NCBI GenBank assembly: GCA_965219925.1
Contig: OZ244795.1
Location: 3,348,001 to 3,412,000, forward strand
DNA from: Bin87 sp965219925
Lineage (GTDB): Bacteria > Chloroflexota > Dehalococcoidia > Lucifugimonadales > UBA3495
Length of the DNA: 64,000 nt
Direction of reading: 5' to 3'
The position numbers were made by a program, and so were the translations under genes. Positions within the stretch are counted from its first letter, which is position 1. The number at the start of each line of letters is the position of its first letter. This document shows, in pieces, positions 25,765-32,945 of the stretch. The notes under the pieces are model-generated. The model worked only from the letters and a program-made list of their open reading frames with translations, ran no database searches and was not told the DNA's origin.

Positions 25765-25895
25765 CAGTGTTCGCCAGGGCCTTTTCAAAGTTCCCCAACC
25801 TCCGCTCATGGTGAGCTTGTCGAACCATCGGCGACCGTCCTTCGACAGGCTCAGGACGAGCGGGTAGGGTCAACTCCCACGACCTTGAAAAGGCC
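25765..25895. repeat. Composite inverted repeat: CAGGGCCTTTTCAA arms around a TTCGACAGGCTCAGG core
   Basis: The outer arms are CAGGGCCTTTTCAAAGTT and CCTTGAAAAGGCCTTG, which are complementary. Inside are CCGCTCATGGTGAGCTTG and CCTTCGACAGGCTCAGGACG, themselves imperfect inverted repeats. The outer arm is the same as that found around CATTGCGAG and CCCTCTCCC cores at other loci. Confidence 0.85.
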
Positions 25896-25931
25896 TTGAG
25901 TGTTCGCAATCGCGTATTACGCTTGATCGGT

Positions 25932-27374
25932 CTATTGCTGGGCGTCAGCGGCCAGGCGTTGCAGCTCAGCCGCACCCTGTTCAGCCGTGGGCGCCCAGGC
26001 AGCCTGCGCTTCAGCAAGCAGCCGGCGAGCCGCCTCGCGGTTGCCCTGCACGGCTTGAGCTTCCAGACGACCCATCCAGTAGGTATCGCGAGGCGAGGAA
26101 CGGCGGGAGAGACGTTCTTCCAGCATAGATTTTGCCTCGTCGTACATGCCGGCGCGGACGTAGGACTCAAGCAGCGTATCTTCGAATACCTCGCGCTGGG
26201 CGTGGCTGCCACCAATGCGGGCCATCATGGGGTAGGTCGGCCCCATGAGGTTGGCGGCTTCAGCATAGTCACCGGCGGCGAAAGCGGCGGCGGCCCGGGC
26301 GATGGGCAGGATCATTTCGCGGGCGAGGTCATCGCCCTTTTCGCCCTGAGCGGTCAGACGGTCCACCAGCCGTTGGGAGGCGTCAGTGTCACCGGAGCCG
26401 GCGAAGGCCAGTGCGGCGTGGCAGTCGCGGAAGGCGGCGCCGGGACTGTCGGCGGCGGGGGCCGCCTGGTCGCGAACCTCATCCCACGGTTTGCCGGGGG
26501 TTGCTCCGGAATAGATCTGGAGCCGCCACATCAGGGAGGCAGAGTCGGCCAGGTTGGCCAAGTTGCGGGCCTGCACGCCGGGCCGGATGTGGGTCTCGTA
26601 CAGGTCGAGCGCTTGCTGGTAGCGGCCCTGGGCCAGTTCAAACAGCGCCAGGTGCCAGGATAGATGGACGTTGTAGGAGGCGCGGCGGTCAAATCCGTCG
26701 AGCCAGTCGGCCAGCCAGCGGCCTCCGTTGGCGGCGTCGCCCTGCTCAAAGTAAGAGTGGGTAACCGAATGGCAGGCTACGGCGTTCTGGGGGTTGCCTT
26801 CCAGTGAGCGGGTAGCCAGGTCCATTGCCTTTGCTGGCTGGTAGGTTTCATGATGGGCGAAGGCATACTGCCCCAGGAAGGCCCAGTCATCGCCGTTGGC
26901 GGGAGCCACCTTGGTCATCATCTTCATCAGATGACTGGGAAAATCGGGGACACCGGCTCCGAAACAGCCCAGCATGTAGAGACGTTGGGCAACGCGCATG
27001 GCGAGGGTGTCGGTGGGAAAGTCAACCAGGTGTTCGTGGACGAGCCGGATGGCTTCGGTGCCCTTGCCGTGGGTAAAGGAGTGCACTATCTGGGTGGTCT
27101 GTCGCTCTTCCCGGGAGATGCCGGCGGATAACTCGACGGCTTTGGAGGCGGCGGCGCGGGCGGCGGGCACATCCATCTGCAGGTGGAGCACGTAGGCCAG
27201 CACGGTATGGGCCATGGCGAACCCTTCGTCGGCCTCGATAGCATCCCGTAGCTTGGCTTCCGGCCCGTAGTTCTGGGACAGCACCAGGTCAAGGCCCTGC
27301 TGATACAGGTCGGCGGCGGCTGGCGAGGCGGTGGTGATGGTTAATCCATTACGGTTCTTTACCATGGCGCACAT
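25932..27374 (-). CDS. TPR protein, TTC38 family
   Basis: A 480-residue protein made of helical repeats. The family traits are an N-terminal SPAAADLYQQGLDLVLSQNY, DEGFAMAHTVLAYVLHLQMD, the segment RLYMLGCFGAGVPDFPSHLM, and AVACHSVTHSYFEQGD followed by DRRASYNVHLSWHLALFELA. This order matches TTC38-type proteins, which in bacteria are cytoplasmic and of unknown function, probably protein-binding scaffolds. No signal peptide or membrane segment is present. The gene stands alone between two repeat clusters. Confidence 0.85.
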   Translation of the reverse strand: MCAMVKNRNGLTITTASPAAADLYQQGLDLVLSQNYGPEAKLRDAIEADEGFAMAHTVLAYVLHLQMDVPAARAAASKAVELSAGISREERQTTQIVHSFTHGKGTEAIRLVHEHLVDFPTDTLAMRVAQRLYMLGCFGAGVPDFPSHLMKMMTKVAPANGDDWAFLGQYAFAHHETYQPAKAMDLATRSLEGNPQNAVACHSVTHSYFEQGDAANGGRWLADWLDGFDRRASYNVHLSWHLALFELAQGRYQQALDLYETHIRPGVQARNLANLADSASLMWRLQIYSGATPGKPWDEVRDQAAPAADSPGAAFRDCHAALAFAGSGDTDASQRLVDRLTAQGEKGDDLAREMILPIARAAAAFAAGDYAEAANLMGPTYPMMARIGGSHAQREVFEDTLLESYVRAGMYDEAKSMLEERLSRRSSPRDTYWMGRLEAQAVQGNREAARRLLAEAQAAWAPTAEQGAAELQRLAADAQQ

Positions 27375-27460
27375 CGGGTTCGGCCTCCTGTGATTTTGTG
27401 AGTGGGTGCCAAAAGATTACCACAGCTACGAATAAGTGTCATCGGCTCTTGCGATACGGA

Positions 27461-27745
27461 CAGGGCCTTTTCACAGTTGGGGAAATTAACCACCCGCTCG
27501 TCCTGAGCTTGTCGAAGGACGGTGGCCGATGGTTCGACAAGCTCACCATGAGCGGAGGAGGTTAGGCTCAGGACGAGCGGGTGGTTCACCCTCACCCAAC
27601 CCTCTCCCATCAAGGGAGAGGGGGTTCAGGATGGGATTGCCACCCCCTGTCATTGCGCCGCCTCATCGAGATTGCCACGCTGCGCTCGCAATGACGGGGG
27701 CGGCCCTTCGACAGGCTCAGGGTGAGCGGGGAAGGTTAGGTTCAG
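27461..27745. repeat. Three-module composite repeat cluster
   Basis: Consecutive modules are: CAGGGCCTTTTCACAGTT arm; CGTCCTGAGCTTGTCGAAGG with its partner GTTCGACAAGCTCACCATG; CCCTCTCCCATCAAGGGAG; a shortened TGTCATTGCG...CGCAATGACGG palindrome; and a final CCTTCGACAGGCTCAGGGTG. It fills the gap between the TTC38 gene and the CoA-transferase gene and shows all module types side by side. Confidence 0.8.
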
Positions 27746-27759
27746 GATGGGTGGGGGAA

Positions 27760-29019
27760 TTACACTGCGCCTTCTGCTTCCAGTTCGGCCAGTTGGCCGG
27801 GGGTAAGGCCGCCCAGGGTGCACAGGATGTCGGGGTTGTGCTGACCCAGGGTTGGCGGCGTTCCGGTGTCGGACGGACGGCAGGCGGTGAGCTGGATGGG
27901 TGTTGCCAGCGAGCGGAAGGTTCCGCCGAGGGTATCGGCGGTTTCGACGTACATGCCGCGAGCCGCCAGCTGGGGACAGTCGGCCAGGTCGGCGATGCTT
28001 TGGGCCACTCCCATCGAGAAGCCGATTTCCGTCAAGCGGCCGGCGACTTCCCACTTGGGGCGCTCAGACGACCAGGTCTCGATGGCAGGAATCACCTCAT
28101 CGAACACGAAATCGGCGTCGGGGAACTGCTCCAGGTAGCGCGGGTCCTGCCGGGGCAATTCAGGATGCTCCACCAGTTCCCACAGGGCGGCCAGGCGCTG
28201 GGGGCTGCGGACACCGGCCATTACGACGTAGCCATCGGCGGCGCGAAACACCAGCCCAGGACCCAGGGATGCCTGTCGGGTGCGGCCGGGCGTGTTTCCG
28301 GTGGCCTGGTAGGCATTCATGTTGCTGATGACGTGGGAGGCCATGCACTCGTACATTGCCACGTCGACGTGCTGACCGAAGCCGGTTTGCCGACGGGTTT
28401 CCAGCGCGAGGACGATGCCCAGGGCGGCCCAGACGCCAGGCACCGAATCGCCCATATTGTCGCCGACGGCCTGGGGCGTTCCGCCGGGCGCGCCGGTGAT
28501 GTCCATCCAGCCCGACATGGCTTGAATGGCGAGGTTGTTGGCCGGCCAGTCCGAATAGGGGCCGCGACCACTATCTCCGTCGCCATCCCCGTAGCCGGTG
28601 ATCTCCGCGTAGATGAGGCGGGGGTTGATCTCCCGCAGGCGATCGTATCCAAATCCCAGCCGGCGAAAGGCTCCCGGACCCCAGTTGTCCAGCAGCACGT
28701 CTGAATTGGCCACCAGATTCTCGAAGGCGGCCTTGCAGGTGGCGTTTCGCAAATCGAGAGTAACGCTTTTCTTGTTGCGGTTGACGCCAAGGAAGCGGCT
28801 GCTGATCTGTCCAGTGTCCGAGTCGCCGATGAAGGGGCCACGACCGCGCGCCAAATCGCCGGTGCGGGGACGCTCGATCTTGATTACTTCAGCGCCCATG
28901 TCGGCCAGAATCAGCGAGCAGAATGGGCCGGCGACGATGTGGGTGGCATCCAGAACGCGGATGCCTTCAAGGGGCAGGGGGAGGGCGGTGTCAGCAGCCC
29001 TTGCTGGGTCAGTAGGCAT
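27760..29019 (-). CDS. Family III CoA-transferase (CaiB/BaiF)
   Basis: The 419-residue protein is a standard family III CoA-transferase. It starts LPLEGIRVLDATHIVAGPFC, has ADMGAEVIKIERPRTGD, and binds CoA with the YAEITGYGDGD region. The catalytic Asp is probably D191 in NMGDSVPGVWAALG, ten residues before the GIVLAL helix as in other members. The enzyme moves CoA between carboxylic acids. It is the last gene of the 34.6-27.8 kb operon, together with a CoA ligase and a B12-dependent mutase, which suits activation of the same acid or its product. Confidence 0.92.
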   Translation of the reverse strand: MPTDPARAADTALPLPLEGIRVLDATHIVAGPFCSLILADMGAEVIKIERPRTGDLARGRGPFIGDSDTGQISSRFLGVNRNKKSVTLDLRNATCKAAFENLVANSDVLLDNWGPGAFRRLGFGYDRLREINPRLIYAEITGYGDGDGDSGRGPYSDWPANNLAIQAMSGWMDITGAPGGTPQAVGDNMGDSVPGVWAALGIVLALETRRQTGFGQHVDVAMYECMASHVISNMNAYQATGNTPGRTRQASLGPGLVFRAADGYVVMAGVRSPQRLAALWELVEHPELPRQDPRYLEQFPDADFVFDEVIPAIETWSSERPKWEVAGRLTEIGFSMGVAQSIADLADCPQLAARGMYVETADTLGGTFRSLATPIQLTACRPSDTGTPPTLGQHNPDILCTLGGLTPGQLAELEAEGAV

Positions 29020-29156
29020 TGGTGATGAACCTCGTGAGAACAGGGTGGTGTGTAGGGAAGCGGTGTGTTACGTGGACGAGATTGCCGGTTCGCGGCGTTT
29101 CTTGCGCTACGTTTCTTGCAATGACAAGCGGGCGGGCGCTGCTCGCGGCGACAGAA

Positions 29157-29939
29157 TCATGATACATACTCGGCCAAGGAGCGCAATGCGGCGCGGGCGC
29201 CCTTGCGCATGGGCAGGAAATGGCTGAAGCAAATGGTGTCAAAATCGAGGCCAGCCAGCTTGCGCACTGATTCTCGCGCTGCATCCATATCGCTGGAAAA
29301 GAAGCGGGACGGCAGATACAACCGGTTGCCGCGTCGTTGCAACGCGTCGGCCACGATGAGCGCTCCCTCGTTGGGAAAGTGCAGGCTGATGCTGCCGGGT
29401 GTGTGTCCGGGCGTGTGAACGACACGCGCACCGCCCAACAGGGGCAGAAAGTCGCCGTCGTGCAGCGGGTCCACGTTCGGGATGACGGGAGGATGAAACG
29501 CGGCAATCGCCGGCCATAACAGCGGTTTCAACCACCACTGTTGTACCGGATAGGGGATATTGTGGCCCGAAACCCGGCGCAGGTTTGGAACCTCGATGTG
29601 GTGGGCGTCAACCCGCACGCCGGTGGCCCGCTGCAGCCCGGCCATGCCGCCGATGTGGTCAAGGTGGTAGTGGGTGGAAATCAATCGCTGCACACGGTCC
29701 GGTGCGTAGCCTAGTTGACCCAGATAATTGAGGACGCGACGGGCGTGGATGCGCCAACCAGCGTCTACTATCGCTATGGATGGCCCAGGGTCGCCCGGCG
29801 CCCCTGACGCCTTGTCCGCCATTTCCGGCGGCGTAACCACGACAAACGCGCTGGTGGAACGGAGGGAACGCTGATACAGTCCGGGGAAAATCTCACCCAC
29901 GTCCACCCGAGGGCCGGGGATGCGCGGGTATCGCAGCAC
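29157..29939 (-). CDS. Metallo-beta-lactamase-fold hydrolase
   Basis: The 260-residue protein carries the two-zinc site of the MBL fold. The HxHxDH motif lies in ISTHYHLDHIGGMAGL, a further His in VVHTPGHTPGSISLHFP, an Asp in LIVADALQRRGN and the last His in ICFSHFLPM. The N-terminal strand VDVGEIFPGLYQ and the 'SIAIVDAGW' beta hairpin fit glyoxalase-II-like or acyl-CoA thioesterase-like members. It lies 24 bases from the ligase gene and in the same direction. A hydrolase that splits a CoA ester or lactone would fit the operon, but the substrate is unknown. Confidence 0.85.
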   Translation of the reverse strand: MLRYPRIPGPRVDVGEIFPGLYQRSLRSTSAFVVVTPPEMADKASGAPGDPGPSIAIVDAGWRIHARRVLNYLGQLGYAPDRVQRLISTHYHLDHIGGMAGLQRATGVRVDAHHIEVPNLRRVSGHNIPYPVQQWWLKPLLWPAIAAFHPPVIPNVDPLHDGDFLPLLGGARVVHTPGHTPGSISLHFPNEGALIVADALQRRGNRLYLPSRFFSSDMDAARESVRKLAGLDFDTICFSHFLPMRKGARAALRSLAEYVS

Positions 29940-29963
29940 AAGAGCGAAGCCAGGCCAGCGGCG

Positions 29964-31370
29964 CTACCGGAGGTCGATGACGCGGCGGGCCTTGAACTGG
30001 GTGCGCTCGAACTCGCCTTCCGGCCGCAATTCGACGGCCACTCCCACGCCCAGGGCACGCCGCAACGCCGCGGCTACTTCTTCGCGCAAACCGTCCAGAC
30101 CGGACGGGTCAGTCTCGCCGGCCGCTGCCCATACCGGAGCGGCCACCTCGGTTTGCACGGTGAGGCGGTCGAGGTAACCGCGCTCCCGCTCCACCACCAG
30201 GCGGAACTCGCCGCCGAAGGTGTCCATTGAGCGCAGCACGTCTTCGACGCGGGAGGGAAACACGTTCTGCCCCCGGATTATCAGCATATCGTCGGCGCGC
30301 CCATAGATGCCCAACGGCAACGTGGGATAGGTGCGCCCACAGGGGCAATCGACCATCTCCCAGCGAGCAATATCTCCCGACCAGTAGCGAATCATGGGCT
30401 GGGATTCCCGCTCCAGGTGGGTATAGACGGGCACGCCTTCGCCGCCCATGGGCGCCGGCTCGTGAGTATCCGGATCCACCAGCTGCGTGTAAACGATGTC
30501 CTGCCACAGGTGCATACCGCGCGACAGATGGCGGCAGCCGCCGTTGGTCATCCAGGGGGTCATCTCGGCCATGCTGCCCTGATCGACCACGTAGCAACCG
30601 AAGGCGTCCTCGATGGCCTGACGGGTGGCTGGCACGCTGGCTCCCGGTTCTCCGCTGAAAAACATGAACCGGAATGAGAGATCGGTGCGGGGATCAACGC
30701 CCATCTCGCGGGCGGTTTCGGCCAGGTAGAGCGCGTAGGACGGGGTGCCGTAAAGGGCGGTGGGTTGCACCATCTGCGCCCACTCGACGGCGCGCTCGGT
30801 TTGGCCCGGGGCGCCGGCTCCGAAGGGGAAGCAGGCCGCTCCGAGACGTTCGGCGCCGACCAGTGCGCCCCAACTGCCGACGTACAGGCTGAACACGGCG
30901 GCCACCATCACCGTATCGTTGGGCCGGAGGCCGGCAGCCCACAGTATGCGGGCGTGGGCCTCGCCGATGCGGTCCCAATCCGGACGACTGATACCGAACG
31001 CCGTAGGTTGCCCCGTGGTGCCGGAAGTGCCGTGTACGCGGTAGATTCGCTCGGGCGGCACGCACAGGAACCTGCCGTATGGAGGGTGCTCTTCCTGCTC
31101 CTGGCGCACGTGGTCTTTGTTCAGGATGGGCAGTTGGGCAAATTCATCGAGGCTGCGCAGGTTGGCCGGGTCAACGGGAGCATCCCGCCAGAATTCGCGG
31201 TAGAAACCGCTGTGTTCCCAGGCGTACCGGATCTGTCCCCGCAGCCGCTCCAGAATGACGGAATCGCGTTGGGCGGGAGGCATGGTTTCCAGCCGGTCAT
31301 CCCAGCGCTCAGCGTCGGCGCGGGGAACGTACGTCGCGTCGTATTTTGGCGGCCAGAATGGTTGTGTCAT
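29964..31370 (-). CDS. Acyl-CoA ligase of the phenylacetate-CoA-ligase (PaaK) family
   Basis: The start at 31370 gives a 468-residue protein. The AMP-binding P-loop is YRVHGTSGTTGQPTAFGISR, followed by the conserved FFSGEPGASVPATRQAIE and the DQGSMAEMTPWM block. The lower hinge and ribose-binding residues are in YPTLPLGIYGRADDMLIIRG, and the C-terminal domain follows with GQNVFPSRVEDVL. The enzyme activates a carboxylic acid to its CoA ester with ATP. Aromatic-acid specificity is not assured. I recall that 2-hydroxyisobutyrate-CoA ligase, the partner of HCM mutases, also belongs to the PCL-type ligases. Its place 43 bases after the mutase small-subunit gene favours an aliphatic 2-hydroxy acid here. 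Confidence 0.9.
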   Translation of the reverse strand: MTQPFWPPKYDATYVPRADAERWDDRLETMPPAQRDSVILERLRGQIRYAWEHSGFYREFWRDAPVDPANLRSLDEFAQLPILNKDHVRQEQEEHPPYGRFLCVPPERIYRVHGTSGTTGQPTAFGISRPDWDRIGEAHARILWAAGLRPNDTVMVAAVFSLYVGSWGALVGAERLGAACFPFGAGAPGQTERAVEWAQMVQPTALYGTPSYALYLAETAREMGVDPRTDLSFRFMFFSGEPGASVPATRQAIEDAFGCYVVDQGSMAEMTPWMTNGGCRHLSRGMHLWQDIVYTQLVDPDTHEPAPMGGEGVPVYTHLERESQPMIRYWSGDIARWEMVDCPCGRTYPTLPLGIYGRADDMLIIRGQNVFPSRVEDVLRSMDTFGGEFRLVVERERGYLDRLTVQTEVAAPVWAAAGETDPSGLDGLREEVAAALRRALGVGVAVELRPEGEFERTQFKARRVIDLR

Positions 31371-31413
31371 TGGGGTATTCACCGTCACCGCCGGGTCAAG
31401 CCCGGGGCACGCT

Positions 31414-31869
31414 CTAGCCCTCTCCCGTCGAGGGTGAGGGGATTTGGCGGGGGAGGTTGGTTTGGATGAAATCGACCATCTGGGCGGTGAAACTTCCCAC
31501 TGGGAACACGCCGCTGACTCCCAATTGGTGGAGGGGTTCAACATCGCCGTCGGGAATGGTACCGCCGACCAGCAGCATCACGCCGCCGTCGCCGCTATCG
31601 TCTGCCAGCCCTTGGCGTTGCAGCGCATCGATCAGGCGGGGGATGAGCCGCATGTGCGCTCCCGACAGGATGCTGATGCCAACGACGTCCACGTCTTCCT
31701 GGGCGGCGGCAGCGGCAACCTGATCGGCGGTTACGCGCATCCCCAGGTACACGACCTCCATGCCAGCGTCACGGAGGGCGCGGGCGATGATCTTGATGCC
31801 GCGGTCGTGGCCGTCCAAACCGAGTTTGGCGAGCAGAACGCGGGGGGGCGGATTATTTTCCGGCGTCAC
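31414..31869 (-). CDS. B12-binding small subunit of acyl-CoA mutase (HcmB-like)
   Basis: The 151-residue protein is a stand-alone cobalamin-binding domain. The DxHxxG lower-ligand motif is in LAKLGLDGHDRGIKIIARAL, the SxL loop in VVGISILSGAHM, and the GG loop in LLVGGTIPDGDVEPL. This is the small subunit of two-subunit B12-dependent acyl-CoA mutases. The last residues (SPSTGEG) are encoded by one arm of a CCCTCTCCC-type palindrome that runs over the stop codon, so the repeat seems to have altered the natural C-terminus. The start is GTG. It lies 11 bases from the STAS-like gene and 43 from the ligase gene. Confidence 0.9.
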   Translation of the reverse strand: MTPENNPPPRVLLAKLGLDGHDRGIKIIARALRDAGMEVVYLGMRVTADQVAAAAAQEDVDVVGISILSGAHMRLIPRLIDALQRQGLADDSGDGGVMLLVGGTIPDGDVEPLHQLGVSGVFPVGSFTAQMVDFIQTNLPRQIPSPSTGEG

Positions 31870-31880
31870 GATACGACCGG

Positions 31881-32204
31881 CTATTTCGAGATTATCCAGT
31901 CTCCAGACGGAGATTCGGTGAGCGACAGGCCGCGATGGGAAACCAAGTTCTTGAGGGATTCCATCCCCGGCGCTTTGTGATAAATCAGTCGCAAACTGTC
32001 ATTGCCTGTCTCAGCAACCAGTTCGTCAAAAATCAATAGCGCCTCATCGAAAAACGACACACCAATGCGGAGGATGCCCGAGGTATCCAATGCTATTGCG
32101 CCATCATTCGATGCGGCGCGTATGGCCGGCGCGATGGCTCGCGCTGCCGGTCGGGTACCCAACATATAGGTCCCTGACTGTTCTAACAAATCCACGGTAG
32201 CCAT
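31881..32204 (-). CDS. STAS-like (DUF4325-type) domain protein
   Basis: A 107-residue protein with alternating strands and helices (DGAIALDTSGILRIGVSFFD, LRLIYHKAPGMESLKNLVSH). I assign it to the STAS-like DUF4325 group because of the 'ALDTSGI...GVSFFDEAL' core and because it is paired with a GHKL ATPase, which is the common arrangement of that family. The RBS GAGGTGA lies over the stop codon of the ATPase gene, so the two are translationally coupled. By analogy with anti-sigma-factor antagonists it may be the binding partner or substrate of the ATPase. No phosphorylated Ser is proven. Confidence 0.65.
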   Translation of the reverse strand: MATVDLLEQSGTYMLGTRPAARAIAPAIRAASNDGAIALDTSGILRIGVSFFDEALLIFDELVAETGNDSLRLIYHKAPGMESLKNLVSHRGLSLTESPSGDWIISK

Positions 32205-32208
32205 CAGG

Positions 32209-32901
32209 TCACCTCAACGAAGGAATTGGTATCGCCACCAGGACGGTAGCACCCTGATAGGAGGGCATATCTAAATCGACCATACGCCCCAAGATAGGGT
32301 CTACGCCGCCTTTTACCATCAAATACCCTTCACCAGAAAGAATGGTCAAATCGCCTCGATAAGCCCGCACCGTTTCTATTACGTGATGCAAACCGGCGCC
32401 TCGCGGTTCCGATGTGCCTGTTACGTCCAGTTCAGTAGCCTTTGAGATGGCGACCTCATCTTTGGCGATGTATGCATACTCGGGGTTAGCGCGTAAGGAT
32501 TTTAGTATTCCTATTCCGCCGTCAGCAATGCCAATTATGTACACGATACCGTCGTCGCTAACATCTACTTCCAGCGTACCGTAACTGTCTATTTCGGACT
32601 GGGAATGCTGGGCGGCATTCAAGGCCAATTCCTCGAATATCCCGTCAATTTCCGACCAAACGTTTGCCGGCCCTACTCCACTCTCGATCAGGTTAATTGC
32701 TACCGTTTCCCAGAGAGTGTTCGCTTCATCTTCAGTACGAAATTGGGTGATCGGCGTTATTGTTGTGTCAGCTTCAAGCGATTTCAACGAATCTACCCGT
32801 GTGGTGATCCCCAAATGGGCGTGCAGTCTTTCCAGGCAACTCGCCATCAAAGCTAACCTGTCGTTCACTTTGCTGTATATGTCATGCTCCGTGTCCCCCA
32901 T
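32209..32901 (-). CDS. GHKL (histidine-kinase-type) ATPase
   Basis: The start at 32901 gives 230 residues. An N-terminal helical region of about 90 residues is followed by the GHKL ATP-binding fold. The N box is IFEELALNAAQHSQSE, the G1 box is IGIADGGIGILKSL, and the G2-like box is GAGLHHVIETVR. There is no His-phosphorylation (DHp) domain, membrane segment or receiver. It is therefore not a classical sensor kinase but resembles anti-sigma-type or stand-alone ATPases. TATAAT six bases before the start suggests it may also have its own promoter inside the operon. Its partner is the STAS-like protein directly downstream. Confidence 0.8.
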   Translation of the reverse strand: MGDTEHDIYSKVNDRLALMASCLERLHAHLGITTRVDSLKSLEADTTITPITQFRTEDEANTLWETVAINLIESGVGPANVWSEIDGIFEELALNAAQHSQSEIDSYGTLEVDVSDDGIVYIIGIADGGIGILKSLRANPEYAYIAKDEVAISKATELDVTGTSEPRGAGLHHVIETVRAYRGDLTILSGEGYLMVKGGVDPILGRMVDLDMPSYQGATVLVAIPIPSLR

Positions 32902-32902
32902 A

Positions 32903-32945
32903 CGTGCATTATACCGAATCACACCCCGGCTAAAACACCCCCGGG
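32903..32945 (-). promoter_or_regulatory. Possible internal promoter for the GHKL/STAS pair
   Basis: On the minus strand the 28-base gap before the ATPase gene contains GGTATAATGCACGT directly ahead of ATG. The TATAAT is a perfect -10 box. About 17 bases upstream is TTTTAG, a weak -35 match inside the end of the mutase gene. If real, transcription would start at or near the start codon. Confidence 0.4.

Noticed and set aside
27529..28704. 391-codon plus-strand ORF
   Set aside because: Begins in a repeat cluster and continues antisense to the CoA-transferase; no motif.
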